From Hyphomonadaceae bacterium (GTDB taxonomy: Bacteria > Pseudomonadota > Alphaproteobacteria > Caulobacterales > Hyphomonadaceae): 47,236 nt of DNA. Shown piece after piece: positions 17,544-25,238 of this stretch; position 1 is the first letter of the stretch, and the number at the start of each line of letters is the position of its first letter. Below the pieces are notes generated by a model. The model made no database searches. It saw nothing but the letters and a program-made list of their open reading frames with translations, and was not told the origin of the DNA. Location of the stretch: the NCBI GenBank assembly GCA_022844475.1, contig JALHLR010000030.1:1-47236 (forward strand), in the 5' to 3' direction. The position numbers and the translations under genes were made by a program.

Positions 17544-19433
17544 TCAGATCTGTGTGCCGAGCGCTGCATCGAGCAGGAGATAGGCCGACAGACGCGGGGC
17601 CGCATCCTCGCGCGCACGCTCCGCCATGGACAGGACACGCAGCGCGTCCGGCTCTTCTGCAGCGACGAAGCTTCGCGCGGCGTGCTGCAGGTCATGATCG
17701 GCTTCCAGCATGCGCGTCACGCGCTGGATCTCGCTCGGCGCGGTGTCGCGGATGGCGCGGCGGCGCTGGCGTTCGCCCTGGTGAGCAGCATTTGCAATGC
17801 GTCGAAGGTCCGACGCCTTGACCACATGCAGCCGCACGCCACCCCGATCCAGCCGGTCGATGATCGCGCCGGCCGATGTCTCCTCGACTTGACCGCGGGC
17901 GTCTTCCACGCCGCTCAGGAGGCCACGCCAGCTCGTGGGGGGCTTGGCTTCATTCACCGCGAACGGGTCATAGAGGGGAGCCGGTCGCGCTGATACCGGG
18001 CGATCGAGCACCAGTTCCCTGTCGGCCGCTGGATCGGGTCTCGGCGGCGCCGGAGCAGGACGCGGTTCATGGTTGAACCAGGCCGCGTCCGACGCTGCGG
18101 TCGGCTTGGCAAAGAGAGGCGTCGGCGCAGGCGCTGGCGGGAGCTGCAGGATTGGCTCCGGGGCAGGGGGCGGGGCGGGCGCCATGGGTTCGAGGATCAG
18201 GTCATCGACTGACGATGTCTCGCTGTCTTCCTTCATGCGGCCGATCAGGAGCGACGCCTTCTCGATCCGCGCGCGTGCGCGCTCGAGGCCGCTTTCTGCA
18301 GCGTTTGTGGCCTTTGTCGCCGTCTTGAACAGGGTGTCCGACAGCTGGTTGATGCGCCTTTCCGTTTCGTCTGCGTGAGCGCGGGCGGCGTGGGTCGCGG
18401 CGCGTGTTGTCGCTTCCGCCTGGAGCCCGGCTTCCTTCAGCAGCGCCATGGCCTGGCGGGCGTCGTCGGACGCCTGCGCCGATTTGGTATTGATGGTTTC
18501 CGTTGCCTTGAGCGCGGAGCCGATCGCGTCGGAAACGGTGTCGCGCAGGCTCTCTGCGGTTGACTTGGTGGCGGCGGCGGCTAGCTCCCCGGCCTTGGTG
18601 GCAGCTTCGACCATGCGGGTCGACTGCACCAGCTGTTCGTCGAGACGCATCAGCACGGAGGCAAGATTCTGGGCGCGCTTGCGGCTTTCGGCGCCCATCG
18701 TATCGAGCTGCGAAATGCGCTGTGCAAGGTGGCCGGCGGTCTCGTTCATGTCGCGCAGCCGCTGGTCGAGCGTGGCGTCGGCCTGCCGAACCTGCTCCTG
18801 AGCGGCCCGGGTGGCGTCCGCCATCAGCTGGGCATGGCGCGGAATGGCCTTGGCCAGCGTGTCGGACTGGTGGCGGAGGTTCTCGGCCAGCTGGGCCAGG
18901 CCCTGCCTTTCCGATCCCATCTTGTGGACCAGCACTTCGCTGTCGGCTCGGACGATTTCAGCGGCCTTGAGGGCGGCAGTCACGCTGACCTCGATATCGC
19001 CCTTAAGCCCGTCAAGCCGGGAGCGGGTTTCGCCGAGCGCGCGATTGATCGCCTGGGTTTCGCGGGCAATGGCCTCGGCCAGGCTGGATACTTCCTCGCG
19101 CGAAGATTCGGCCGGCTCAAGCAGGAGCCGGGCAGAGGTGAGGACAATTGCGTTGGCCTGCGAGGAGCGGGCGCCTTCGCGGGCCATCACGCCTGCGCAG
19201 ATCAGTGTCAGCCCGGTTGCCAGCAGAACGCCAGCGCCACCCGCCACCACGGCCGGCGGCTGGTTCATTAACCCGTCGATTCCAAGCGTGGCGATGAGCC
19301 AAACTGCAATTGCGCCCCAGAGCATGACCGCGATGGCGGCGCCAGCCCATGGCATCCAGGCGCCGGCGGTGCGCGCCGTTTCCAGCTGCGCCTTGATCCG
19401 GTTGGTCGCACGACGATCGAGAGGGTCCATCAT
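17544..19433 (-). CDS. TipN-like membrane-anchored coiled-coil protein
   Basis: 629 residues: two N-terminal membrane helices (about 27-49 and 60-82), a long Ala-rich coiled coil to about residue 390, a Pro-rich low-complexity linker (about 400-495), and a compact C-terminal domain beginning SWRGLLSGVEDARG and ending AYLLLDAALG. This layout, and the terminal block IQRVTRMLEADHDLQHAARSFV followed by LLLDAA, resemble the polar landmark protein TipN of Caulobacterales, though it is shorter. If so, it marks the new cell pole. The coiled coil also resembles chemoreceptor-like helices, but no receptor signalling hairpin is present. No ribosome site is seen at the ATG pair 19433/19430. Confidence 0.6.
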   Translation of the reverse strand: MMDPLDRRATNRIKAQLETARTAGAWMPWAGAAIAVMLWGAIAVWLIATLGIDGLMNQPPAVVAGGAGVLLATGLTLICAGVMAREGARSSQANAIVLTSARLLLEPAESSREEVSSLAEAIARETQAINRALGETRSRLDGLKGDIEVSVTAALKAAEIVRADSEVLVHKMGSERQGLAQLAENLRHQSDTLAKAIPRHAQLMADATRAAQEQVRQADATLDQRLRDMNETAGHLAQRISQLDTMGAESRKRAQNLASVLMRLDEQLVQSTRMVEAATKAGELAAAATKSTAESLRDTVSDAIGSALKATETINTKSAQASDDARQAMALLKEAGLQAEATTRAATHAARAHADETERRINQLSDTLFKTATKATNAAESGLERARARIEKASLLIGRMKEDSETSSVDDLILEPMAPAPPPAPEPILQLPPAPAPTPLFAKPTAASDAAWFNHEPRPAPAPPRPDPAADRELVLDRPVSARPAPLYDPFAVNEAKPPTSWRGLLSGVEDARGQVEETSAGAIIDRLDRGGVRLHVVKASDLRRIANAAHQGERQRRRAIRDTAPSEIQRVTRMLEADHDLQHAARSFVAAEEPDALRVLSMAERAREDAAPRLSAYLLLDAALGTQI

Positions 19434-19627
19434 GGAGGTCAGCTTTGCCTAATCACTATGGCGAACTCACGCCAGCAAGCAGGCGCGGCGCGGGCTCCGG
19501 CAATAATTTCGCCAAGCACAATCCGGCCGGCCCACACAGCAGAGAGAGTGTGCAGGTGCGGCGCCAGATTGGAAAGGGGTGTGAGTCAGGCGGGCGGCTG
19601 AATCCGCGCAATCCGCCAAACCTTCGC

Positions 19628-19795
19628 CTAGTAGACCTTCGGCGCTTGTTGCAGAACGGGTTTTTCGATGGAGGCTGGCTGTCCGCGGGACAGCTGATCC
19701 TTTTGCGGCTTGGGCGGCTCGGCGTCGCCGACGCCAGTCCACGCGACCAAAGCAGCGAAAACCGCGTCCCTGACGTTCACTATGACTTCGATCAT
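19628..19795 (-). CDS. Possible 55-residue small protein
   Basis: A short open frame, MIEVIVNVRDAVFAALVAWTG followed by a polar Pro/Gln/Lys-rich tail. The N-terminal third is an amphipathic or membrane-associated helix. A purine-rich AGGGGTGGG lies 6-14 bases before the ATG. It is placed between the TipN-like gene and the Hpt gene in a 556-base gap. No family was recognised, and coding status rests on composition and the ribosome-site-like sequence only. Confidence 0.35.
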   Translation of the reverse strand: MIEVIVNVRDAVFAALVAWTGVGDAEPPKPQKDQLSRGQPASIEKPVLQQAPKVY

Positions 19796-19892
19796 CAGGC
19801 CCACCCCTGTCCCGGAGGTTGTGAGGCCAAGCTGGTGCCGCTTCAAGGCGAAAATTCGGCAAGCGTCCCAGAATCGACGCGCTCGCGACTTG

Positions 19893-19955
19893 CCGGAAAC
19901 GCTCCGGGATAGTCGTGCTTAACAGAATGTTTCCGGGCTGAGGCGATGTTTCCGG
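19893..19955. repeat. Three copies of GTTTCCGG upstream of the Hpt gene
   Basis: CCGGAAAC at 19893-19900 (inverted), then GTTTCCGG at 19929-19936 and 19948-19955. The last two belong to a 10-base direct repeat ATGTTTCCGG spaced 19 bases apart. The cluster ends 34 bases before the Hpt start, which fits a regulator binding region. No regulator is identified. Confidence 0.45.
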
Positions 19956-19989
19956 CCAGGGGAAGCCTCGAGGGAGAGGTCAGACGGCC

Positions 19990-20370
19990 ATGACGCACGC
20001 GATCGACATCTCCCAACTCGAAATGATGACCAGCGGCGACGCGGCGCTGGCGGTCGAGGCGCTTGGGATATTCCGCCAGTCGGCCGAACTCTGGTCGCGC
20101 CTGCTCGACCCCCTGGCCGACGCAGAGCAGTGGGCTGATGCCGCCCATGGCATCAAGGGCGCTGCCCGGTCCATCGGGGCAATGGCCCTCGGCGATGCCT
20201 GCGAGTCGGCCGAAAGGCTTGGCCGGAGCGGCATGGTTTCACGGGTTGAAGCGGCTGTGGCGATCTCTGCGGTGAAGGACGAGTTGGGGCAGGCGCTCGA
20301 GGCGATGGCGCACGTCGAGCATCAGCTGGTCATGCGGCGGTCGTTCGACGGGGTCCGTCTGGACTCCTAG
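19990..20370 (+). CDS. Hpt domain phosphotransfer protein
   Basis: A 126-residue all-helical protein with the histidine phosphotransfer motif AAHGIKGAARSIGA, where His53 is the probable phospho-acceptor. The length fits a stand-alone Hpt module shuttling phosphate between a hybrid kinase and a response regulator. No kinase or receiver gene is in the window, so its partners are elsewhere. GGGAGAGG lies upstream of the ATG, and three GTTTCCGG repeats lie in the leader. It converges on the porin-like gene with a 4-base gap. Confidence 0.88.
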   Translation: MTHAIDISQLEMMTSGDAALAVEALGIFRQSAELWSRLLDPLADAEQWADAAHGIKGAARSIGAMALGDACESAERLGRSGMVSRVEAAVAISAVKDELGQALEAMAHVEHQLVMRRSFDGVRLDS

Positions 20371-20374
20371 CCGG

Positions 20375-21781
20375 CTAGAAAGTCCAGGTCAGTTCGGTAT
20401 AGCCATAGAGCGGATGGCCCTGGCGCGTGGCGTTGGGGGCCTCTTCCAGGAAGTTCCCGGTCAGAACGGTGGCTGCGCCTACGCTGAGCCGCAGGACGTC
20501 CCGAACGAGCCAATGCCGATAGCGGCCCTCGATCTGAAGCCCGGCATGGTCACCTGAAAGCCCTGCCGGATCACGCACGCTCGAATTGGCCAGGCTGTCA
20601 GTCGCCGAGTCGAGCCTGATATCGCGCAGCATGACGTAGCCGTCATTCCCGCTGCCCGGGCGGACTTCGAGACGTATGCCGGGCGACGAGAGATTCGTCC
20701 GGGAAATGAAGCCGTAGATGCTGGTTGGTCCGAACTCGAAGGCCCTGTCGCCAAAGAGCGGGTCGAAGCGCTGGTTGTCGCCGTCGGTCGGCGAACGGTC
20801 GCCAGATGCGAAATCATACTCCAGCGCAAGCCGCGGCGACCATGGCGCACCAAAGCTGAACCCGATTTCTGCGTGCGCCATCTCCGCGTCGTGGTCGAGT
20901 GGTGTGACGTCAGGCGCGCGTGCTGTTGCGCGCACCGATCCTGACTGGCGCGCGTATTCAAAGTCGAAATCGAATTGGCTCTCATCCGGCGGCCGAAGCA
21001 GGCGCACCCCGGCTGTGATGAGATCCCGGTCGCGCGTGGCGACCCCGCCGCCGTCTGCTTCGTCGAGGTCCAGAAGATACGCCTCGCCTCTGATGCCGAA
21101 GGGCAGGGGCGAACCGAGGTGAGCGACGGAGAAACGCGTGTGGGCCAGCGTGCGGTTCAGAGCGACCTCATTGTCCAGCGCGGAGCCTGCGTCAGACGGA
21201 TGCCGCGCCACCGGCGCCGAGTAGGCAAGCGTGACGTTCAGATTGTCCGGCGACGTCCAGACTGCACGCACGCCGTCGAAGGAGGTCAGGATGCTGCGAA
21301 AATTGGCGTGTGCGACCAGGCGCCGGGATCCGATGTCCATTGTGAAACGGCCGGCGGTCAGATTGAGCCTGGCGCCATGCGCCAGGAAGTCGTCTGGCCG
21401 CCATGACAGGTAGAGTTGCGCCGGCTCGAGTGCGTCGAGTTCCGTCGCCGCGCCTCCGGTCTCATTCCCCGCAATGAACCGGGAATCGAGCAGTTCGCCG
21501 CCGATCGTCAGCGTCGGGGCGGCATCGAACTCGAGGCGAAGCTCGGTCTGCAGGCCAAGAAATTCATCGTCTTCGCTCCGGCCCGCGACGAAGGGATTGC
21601 CCAGCGCCTCGTAGCGCGGCCGCATCGATCCTTCGATCCGTATGCTGTCGGGCAGGCCCAGCGCCTGATGCAGGCTTGGACCTGCCTCGCCAGCGCTTCC
21701 CTGGGCGAGCACGGCGGGAGCGCTCAGCAGGGCGAGCGCCGCCATTGGCGGAAAGGCCAGGAAACGATGCAAATCATCCAT
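20375..21781 (-). CDS. Alginate-export-type outer-membrane beta-barrel protein
   Basis: 468 residues: a signal peptide (LAFPPMAALALLSAPAVLAQG), then alternating amphipathic strands ending in the aromatic C-terminal YTELTWTF that marks outer-membrane barrels. The blocks IRIEGSMRPRYEAL, LTAGRFTMDIGSRRLVAHANFR and LALEYDFASGDRSPTDGDNQRFDPLFGDRAFEFGP match the alginate export (AlgE-like, PF13372) family. Members outside Pseudomonas are usually porins of unknown substrate, and no alginate genes are nearby. It is divergent from the Rrf2 regulator gene, with which it shares an upstream region of about 180 bases. Confidence 0.88.
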   Translation of the reverse strand: MDDLHRFLAFPPMAALALLSAPAVLAQGSAGEAGPSLHQALGLPDSIRIEGSMRPRYEALGNPFVAGRSEDDEFLGLQTELRLEFDAAPTLTIGGELLDSRFIAGNETGGAATELDALEPAQLYLSWRPDDFLAHGARLNLTAGRFTMDIGSRRLVAHANFRSILTSFDGVRAVWTSPDNLNVTLAYSAPVARHPSDAGSALDNEVALNRTLAHTRFSVAHLGSPLPFGIRGEAYLLDLDEADGGGVATRDRDLITAGVRLLRPPDESQFDFDFEYARQSGSVRATARAPDVTPLDHDAEMAHAEIGFSFGAPWSPRLALEYDFASGDRSPTDGDNQRFDPLFGDRAFEFGPTSIYGFISRTNLSSPGIRLEVRPGSGNDGYVMLRDIRLDSATDSLANSSVRDPAGLSGDHAGLQIEGRYRHWLVRDVLRLSVGAATVLTGNFLEEAPNATRQGHPLYGYTELTWTF

Positions 21782-21869
21782 CCGGAAGGTGGCCGACGGG
21801 GAAGCCGGGCATAATTCACGCGCCTATCATATACATCAGGCCTCTGGCTTTCGAAGGGACAGGTGTCGG

Positions 21870-21897
21870 TTTACTTACTCTACAGAGCCAATATAGT
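21870..21897 (+). promoter_or_regulatory. Promoter of the Rrf2 regulator gene with internal palindrome
   Basis: TTTACT at 21870-21875 (4 of 6) and TATAGT at 21892-21897 (5 of 6) with a 16-base spacer. Inside the spacer lies the palindrome CTCTACAGAG (21878-21887). A dyad between -35 and -10 is a common place for an autorepressor, so self-regulation by the downstream Rrf2 protein is a reasonable guess. Confidence 0.45.
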
Positions 21898-21959
21898 TTC
21901 GCGATGAGTCGCCCCGGCCCCCGGGTGCGGATGTCTCGGTGAAGGCTCAGCGTTCCGGC

Positions 21960-22406
21960 ATGATTTCCCAGAAGGCCAAGTATGCCCTCCGGGCCCTGGT
22001 TGCCTTGGCCAAGAAGCCCTCAGGACACCCTGTCTTCATCGGCGACATAGCCGAGAGCGAGAACATTCCGAAGAAATTCCTCGAGCAGATCCTGCTCGAC
22101 CTGAAGCATCACGGGCTGGTCGCTTCCCGGCGCGGAAAAGCTGGCGGATATGGGCTTTTGCGGCCTGCGGACACGATTTCCTTCGGCGAAGTGTTGCGGA
22201 TCGTCGATGGCCCGATCGCTCCGCTGCCGTGCCTTTCCAAGATCGCCTACCGGCGCTGCGACGACTGCGCCGAAGAGGCCAGCTGCGAGGTGCGGCGGGT
22301 ATTTGCCCAGGTCGCGGATGCGACGCGCGCCGTCCTGGACCGGACCACGATTGCCGATGCCATCGCGGCCGATCTGCCGATCCGGCTGCGTGAACTGGTT
22401 GCCTGA
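21960..22406 (+). CDS. Rrf2 family transcriptional regulator
   Basis: 148 residues starting MISQKAKYALRALVALAKKP, the standard Rrf2 N-terminus. A GTG 21 bases upstream is possible but adds an atypical extension. The winged helix contains SENIPKKFLEQILLDLKHHGLVASRRGKAGGYGL. The sensor region has four Cys (C91, C100, C103, C109) in CLSKIAYRRCDDCAEEASC, a pattern compatible with an Fe-S cluster or thiol switch but spaced differently from IscR. Lying 69 bases upstream of sbp-cysTWA, it is the obvious candidate regulator of sulfate uptake. It resembles the CymR/IscR group in fold only. Confidence 0.93.
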   Translation: MISQKAKYALRALVALAKKPSGHPVFIGDIAESENIPKKFLEQILLDLKHHGLVASRRGKAGGYGLLRPADTISFGEVLRIVDGPIAPLPCLSKIAYRRCDDCAEEASCEVRRVFAQVADATRAVLDRTTIADAIAADLPIRLRELVA

Positions 22407-22421
22407 CGTCCATGCTTCGGT

Positions 22422-22453
22422 GGGTTTGACAAACCCGACCAAGCAACTAGCGT
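22422..22453 (+). promoter_or_regulatory. Promoter and palindromic operator of the sulfate transport operon
   Basis: A perfect dyad GGGTTT-GAC-AAACCC at 22422-22436 contains a consensus -35 TTGACA (22426-22431). A weak -10, TAGCGT (22448-22453), follows after 16 bases, and sbp starts 23 bases later. A protein on this dyad would block the -35 box. The Rrf2 regulator encoded just upstream is the likeliest ligand. Confidence 0.55.
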
Positions 22454-22475
22454 AAAGCTGGACGGAGGAAGTCGC

Positions 22476-23489
22476 ATGCGCGGTGCATTTATCGTCTTGG
22501 CCGCGGCGCTCGCGCTTGGCGCTTGCGGAGGCGCAGCTTCCAATGAAGTCAGCCTGCTGAACGTATCGTACGATCCGACGCGTGAACTCTATGAGGAGTT
22601 CAACGCAGCCTTTACGGCCAACTACAGGACGCCGGACGGCAAGACCGTGAAGATCAGCATGTCGCATGGCGGCTCGGGCAAGCAGGCCAGGACCGTCATC
22701 GACGGCATCGACGCGCAGGTGGTTACGCTGGCGCTGCAGAACGACATCGATGTCATCGCCAGGGAGTCGGGCAAGATCCCGGCCGACTGGCGCACGAAGC
22801 TTCCCGACAATTCCTCGCCCTACACCTCGACCATCGTGTTCATGGTGCGCAAGGGAAATCCGAAGGCGATCCTGGACTGGACCGACCTTGCCAGGCCGGG
22901 GGTTTCCGTCGTCACGCCTAACCCCAAGACGTCGGGCGGCGCGCGCTGGAACTATCTTGCAGCGTGGGGCTATGCTGCGCGGCAGTTCGGCGCTGACGAA
23001 GCGAAGATCCGTGAGTTCGTGGCGTCGATCTACAGGAACGTGGCCAAACTCGACTCCGGGGCTCGCGGCGCGACCACGACATTCACCAACCAGGGCACCG
23101 GCGACGTGCTGATCACGTGGGAGAACGAGGCCTACTACACGCTCACCGAGCTGGAGCAGGGCGCATTCGAACTGATCTATCCCTCACTCTCGATCAAGGC
23201 GGAACCGCCGGTCGCGGTGGTGCCGGGCAACGCCAGGAAGGATGGTCAGCTGCAGGCGGCCGAGGACTATCTCAGATATCTCTACGCGCCTGAGGGCCAG
23301 CGTATTGCCGCCAAGCATTTCTACCGGCCGATCGATCCGTCCGCAGCCGATCCTGCCGATATCGCGCGCTTCCGGGAGATCGAGATGCTGAGCATCGACG
23401 ATCCGATCTTCGGCGGCTGGGATCGGGCGCAGCCGAAGCATTTCGACGCCGGCGGCCTGTTCGACCAGATCTACCAGCCTGCGAGATAG
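22476..23489 (+). CDS. sbp: Sulfate ABC transporter substrate-binding protein
   Basis: 337 residues with the sulfate-binding family blocks VSLLNVSYDPTRELYEEFNAAF, MSHGGSGKQARTVIDGI, VTLALQNDID, VRKGNPKAILDWTDL and PNPKTSGGARWNYLAAWGYA. The signal peptide ends in a lipobox ALGAC (Cys17), so the protein should be a lipoprotein rather than the soluble periplasmic form usual in Gram-negatives. GGAGGAAG precedes the ATG. It delivers sulfate or thiosulfate to CysT-CysW. The gap to cysT is 3 bases. Confidence 0.96.
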   Translation: MRGAFIVLAAALALGACGGAASNEVSLLNVSYDPTRELYEEFNAAFTANYRTPDGKTVKISMSHGGSGKQARTVIDGIDAQVVTLALQNDIDVIARESGKIPADWRTKLPDNSSPYTSTIVFMVRKGNPKAILDWTDLARPGVSVVTPNPKTSGGARWNYLAAWGYAARQFGADEAKIREFVASIYRNVAKLDSGARGATTTFTNQGTGDVLITWENEAYYTLTELEQGAFELIYPSLSIKAEPPVAVVPGNARKDGQLQAAEDYLRYLYAPEGQRIAAKHFYRPIDPSAADPADIARFREIEMLSIDDPIFGGWDRAQPKHFDAGGLFDQIYQPAR

Positions 23490-23492
23490 CGC

Positions 23493-24359
23493 ATGACGGC
23501 AGCGGCGCCGGATCGGGCGCGAAAGACAAGCTGGAGGCGGCAAAGCGTACTGCCCGGGTTCAACCTGACCCTTGGCTATACGCTTGCCTACCTGTCGCTC
23601 ATCGTCCTGATACCGCTTGCAGCGCTGGCCATCCGGTCGGCCTCGCTGGGCTGGACCGAGTTCTGGGCCATTGCCACCGATCCGCGGATCGTTGCGTCAT
23701 TGCAGCTGTCGTTCGGCGCGGCGATCCTGGCGGCTCTCGTGAATACGGTGTTCGGAGTCATCGTCGCCTGGGTGCTGGTTCGCTATCGTTTTCCCGGACG
23801 GCGCTGGCTCGACGCCGCCGTCGATCTGCCGTTTGCATTGCCAACCGCCGTAGCCGGCATTGCGCTCGCGACGCTCTATGCGCCCAACGGTCCGTTCGGC
23901 GCGTTTCTCGAAGGCGTCTTCGGCGTGAAAGTGGGCTTCACCTCGCTGGGTGTCGTTGTTGCGCTGATCTTCGTCGGGCTGCCTTTCGTCGTGCGGACGG
24001 TCCAGCCGGTGCTCGAGGAGATCGACCGCGAGACCGAAGAAGTCTCGGCGACGCTTGGAGCAGGGCGGCTGCGCACCGTGACACGCGTGATCATGCCGGG
24101 GCTTCTGCCTGCAATTCTCACCGGCTTTGCGCTTTCGTTTGCGCGGGGCGTGGGCGAATATGGCTCGGTCATCTTCATCGCCAACAACCTGCCTTTCCAG
24201 TCCGAGATCGCGCCGTTGCTGATCGTCATCAAGCTTGAAGAGCACAACTATGCCGGCGCGACTGCGATCGCGACGATCATGCTGGTGATCTCCTTTGCCA
24301 TGCTGTTCGTGATCAACCTGCTGCAGGCCTGGAGCCGGAAGTGGTTCGGCCATGACTGA
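23493..24359 (+). CDS. cysT: Sulfate ABC transporter permease CysT
   Basis: 288 residues, six membrane segments. The CysT hallmarks are VLPGFNLTLGYTLAYLSLIVLIPLAAL, DLPFALPTAVAGIALATLYAPNGPFG, and the coupling loop EEVSATLGAGRLRTVTRVIMPGLLPAILTGFALSFARGVGEYGSVIFI. It forms the inner-membrane channel with CysW. It overlaps cysW by 8 bases, which suggests coupled translation and equal subunit amounts. Also called cysU. Confidence 0.97.
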   Translation: MTAAAPDRARKTSWRRQSVLPGFNLTLGYTLAYLSLIVLIPLAALAIRSASLGWTEFWAIATDPRIVASLQLSFGAAILAALVNTVFGVIVAWVLVRYRFPGRRWLDAAVDLPFALPTAVAGIALATLYAPNGPFGAFLEGVFGVKVGFTSLGVVVALIFVGLPFVVRTVQPVLEEIDRETEEVSATLGAGRLRTVTRVIMPGLLPAILTGFALSFARGVGEYGSVIFIANNLPFQSEIAPLLIVIKLEEHNYAGATAIATIMLVISFAMLFVINLLQAWSRKWFGHD

Positions 24360-25230
24360 GGCGAGGGCAAACACGATCAGGATCAACAAACCGCGCCAGG
24401 CGATCGGCGAGGGGCCGCGTACGCGATTTGCACTGATCGCAATCGCGCTGGTGTTTCTGGCGCTGATGTTGATCGCGCCGCTGGTCGTCGTGTTTTTCGA
24501 GGCGTTCAGCCGCGGCCTTGGCGTTTACATCGATGCGCTGGCCATGCCTGACACGATGTCGGCGCTTCAGCTGACCTTGCTGGTTGCCGCAATTGCCGTG
24601 CCTGCAAACCTTGTGTTCGGGGTTGCCGCCTCATGGGCGATCGCCAAGTTCGACTTCAAGGGCAAGTCGTTCCTGCTGACGCTTATCGATCTTCCATTCG
24701 CCGTCTCGCCGGTTGTCTCGGGTCTCGTCTTCGTTCTGCTGTTCGGCGCAAACAGCGTGCTTGGTCCATGGCTCGCCGACATGGGGATACAGGTACTCTT
24801 TGCCGTCCCTGGCATTGTCATCGCCACCATCTTCATCACCTTCCCGTTCGTGGCGCGCGAGCTGATCCCCCTGATGCAGCAGCAGGGCTCATCGGAAGAA
24901 GAGGCGGCTGTGTCGCTGGGCGCGGGCGGCTGGCGGACATTCTTTCTTGTCACGCTCCCCAACGTGAAGTGGGGGCTGCTCTACGGTGTCCTGCTCTGCA
25001 ACGCGCGTGCGATGGGCGAGTTCGGCGCGGTGTCCGTCGTCTCGGGTCATATCCGCGGACAGACGAACACTCTGCCACTGCACATCGAGATTCTCTACAA
25101 CGACAACAAGGCCGCGGCGGCCTTTGCTGTTGCGTCCTTGCTTGCGATGCTTGCGCTCATCACCCTCGCGGTGAAGACGATGCTCGAGGCGCGGTTCGCC
25201 GGTTCACTTGCCGCACAGCGGCGTCACTGA
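24352..25230 (+). CDS. cysW: Sulfate ABC transporter permease CysW
   Basis: 292 residues, six membrane segments, paralogous to CysT. The diagnostic blocks are LPFAVSPVVSGLVFVLLFG, IATIFITFPFVARELIPLMQQQGSSEEEAAVSLGAGGWRTFFLVTLPNVKWGLLYGV and ARAMGEFGAVSVVSGHIRGQTNTLPLHIEILYND. It pairs with CysT in the sulfate channel. An 8-base gap leads to cysA. Confidence 0.97.
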   Translation: MTEARANTIRINKPRQAIGEGPRTRFALIAIALVFLALMLIAPLVVVFFEAFSRGLGVYIDALAMPDTMSALQLTLLVAAIAVPANLVFGVAASWAIAKFDFKGKSFLLTLIDLPFAVSPVVSGLVFVLLFGANSVLGPWLADMGIQVLFAVPGIVIATIFITFPFVARELIPLMQQQGSSEEEAAVSLGAGGWRTFFLVTLPNVKWGLLYGVLLCNARAMGEFGAVSVVSGHIRGQTNTLPLHIEILYNDNKAAAAFAVASLLAMLALITLAVKTMLEARFAGSLAAQRRH

Positions 25231-25238
25231 GTCAGTCC

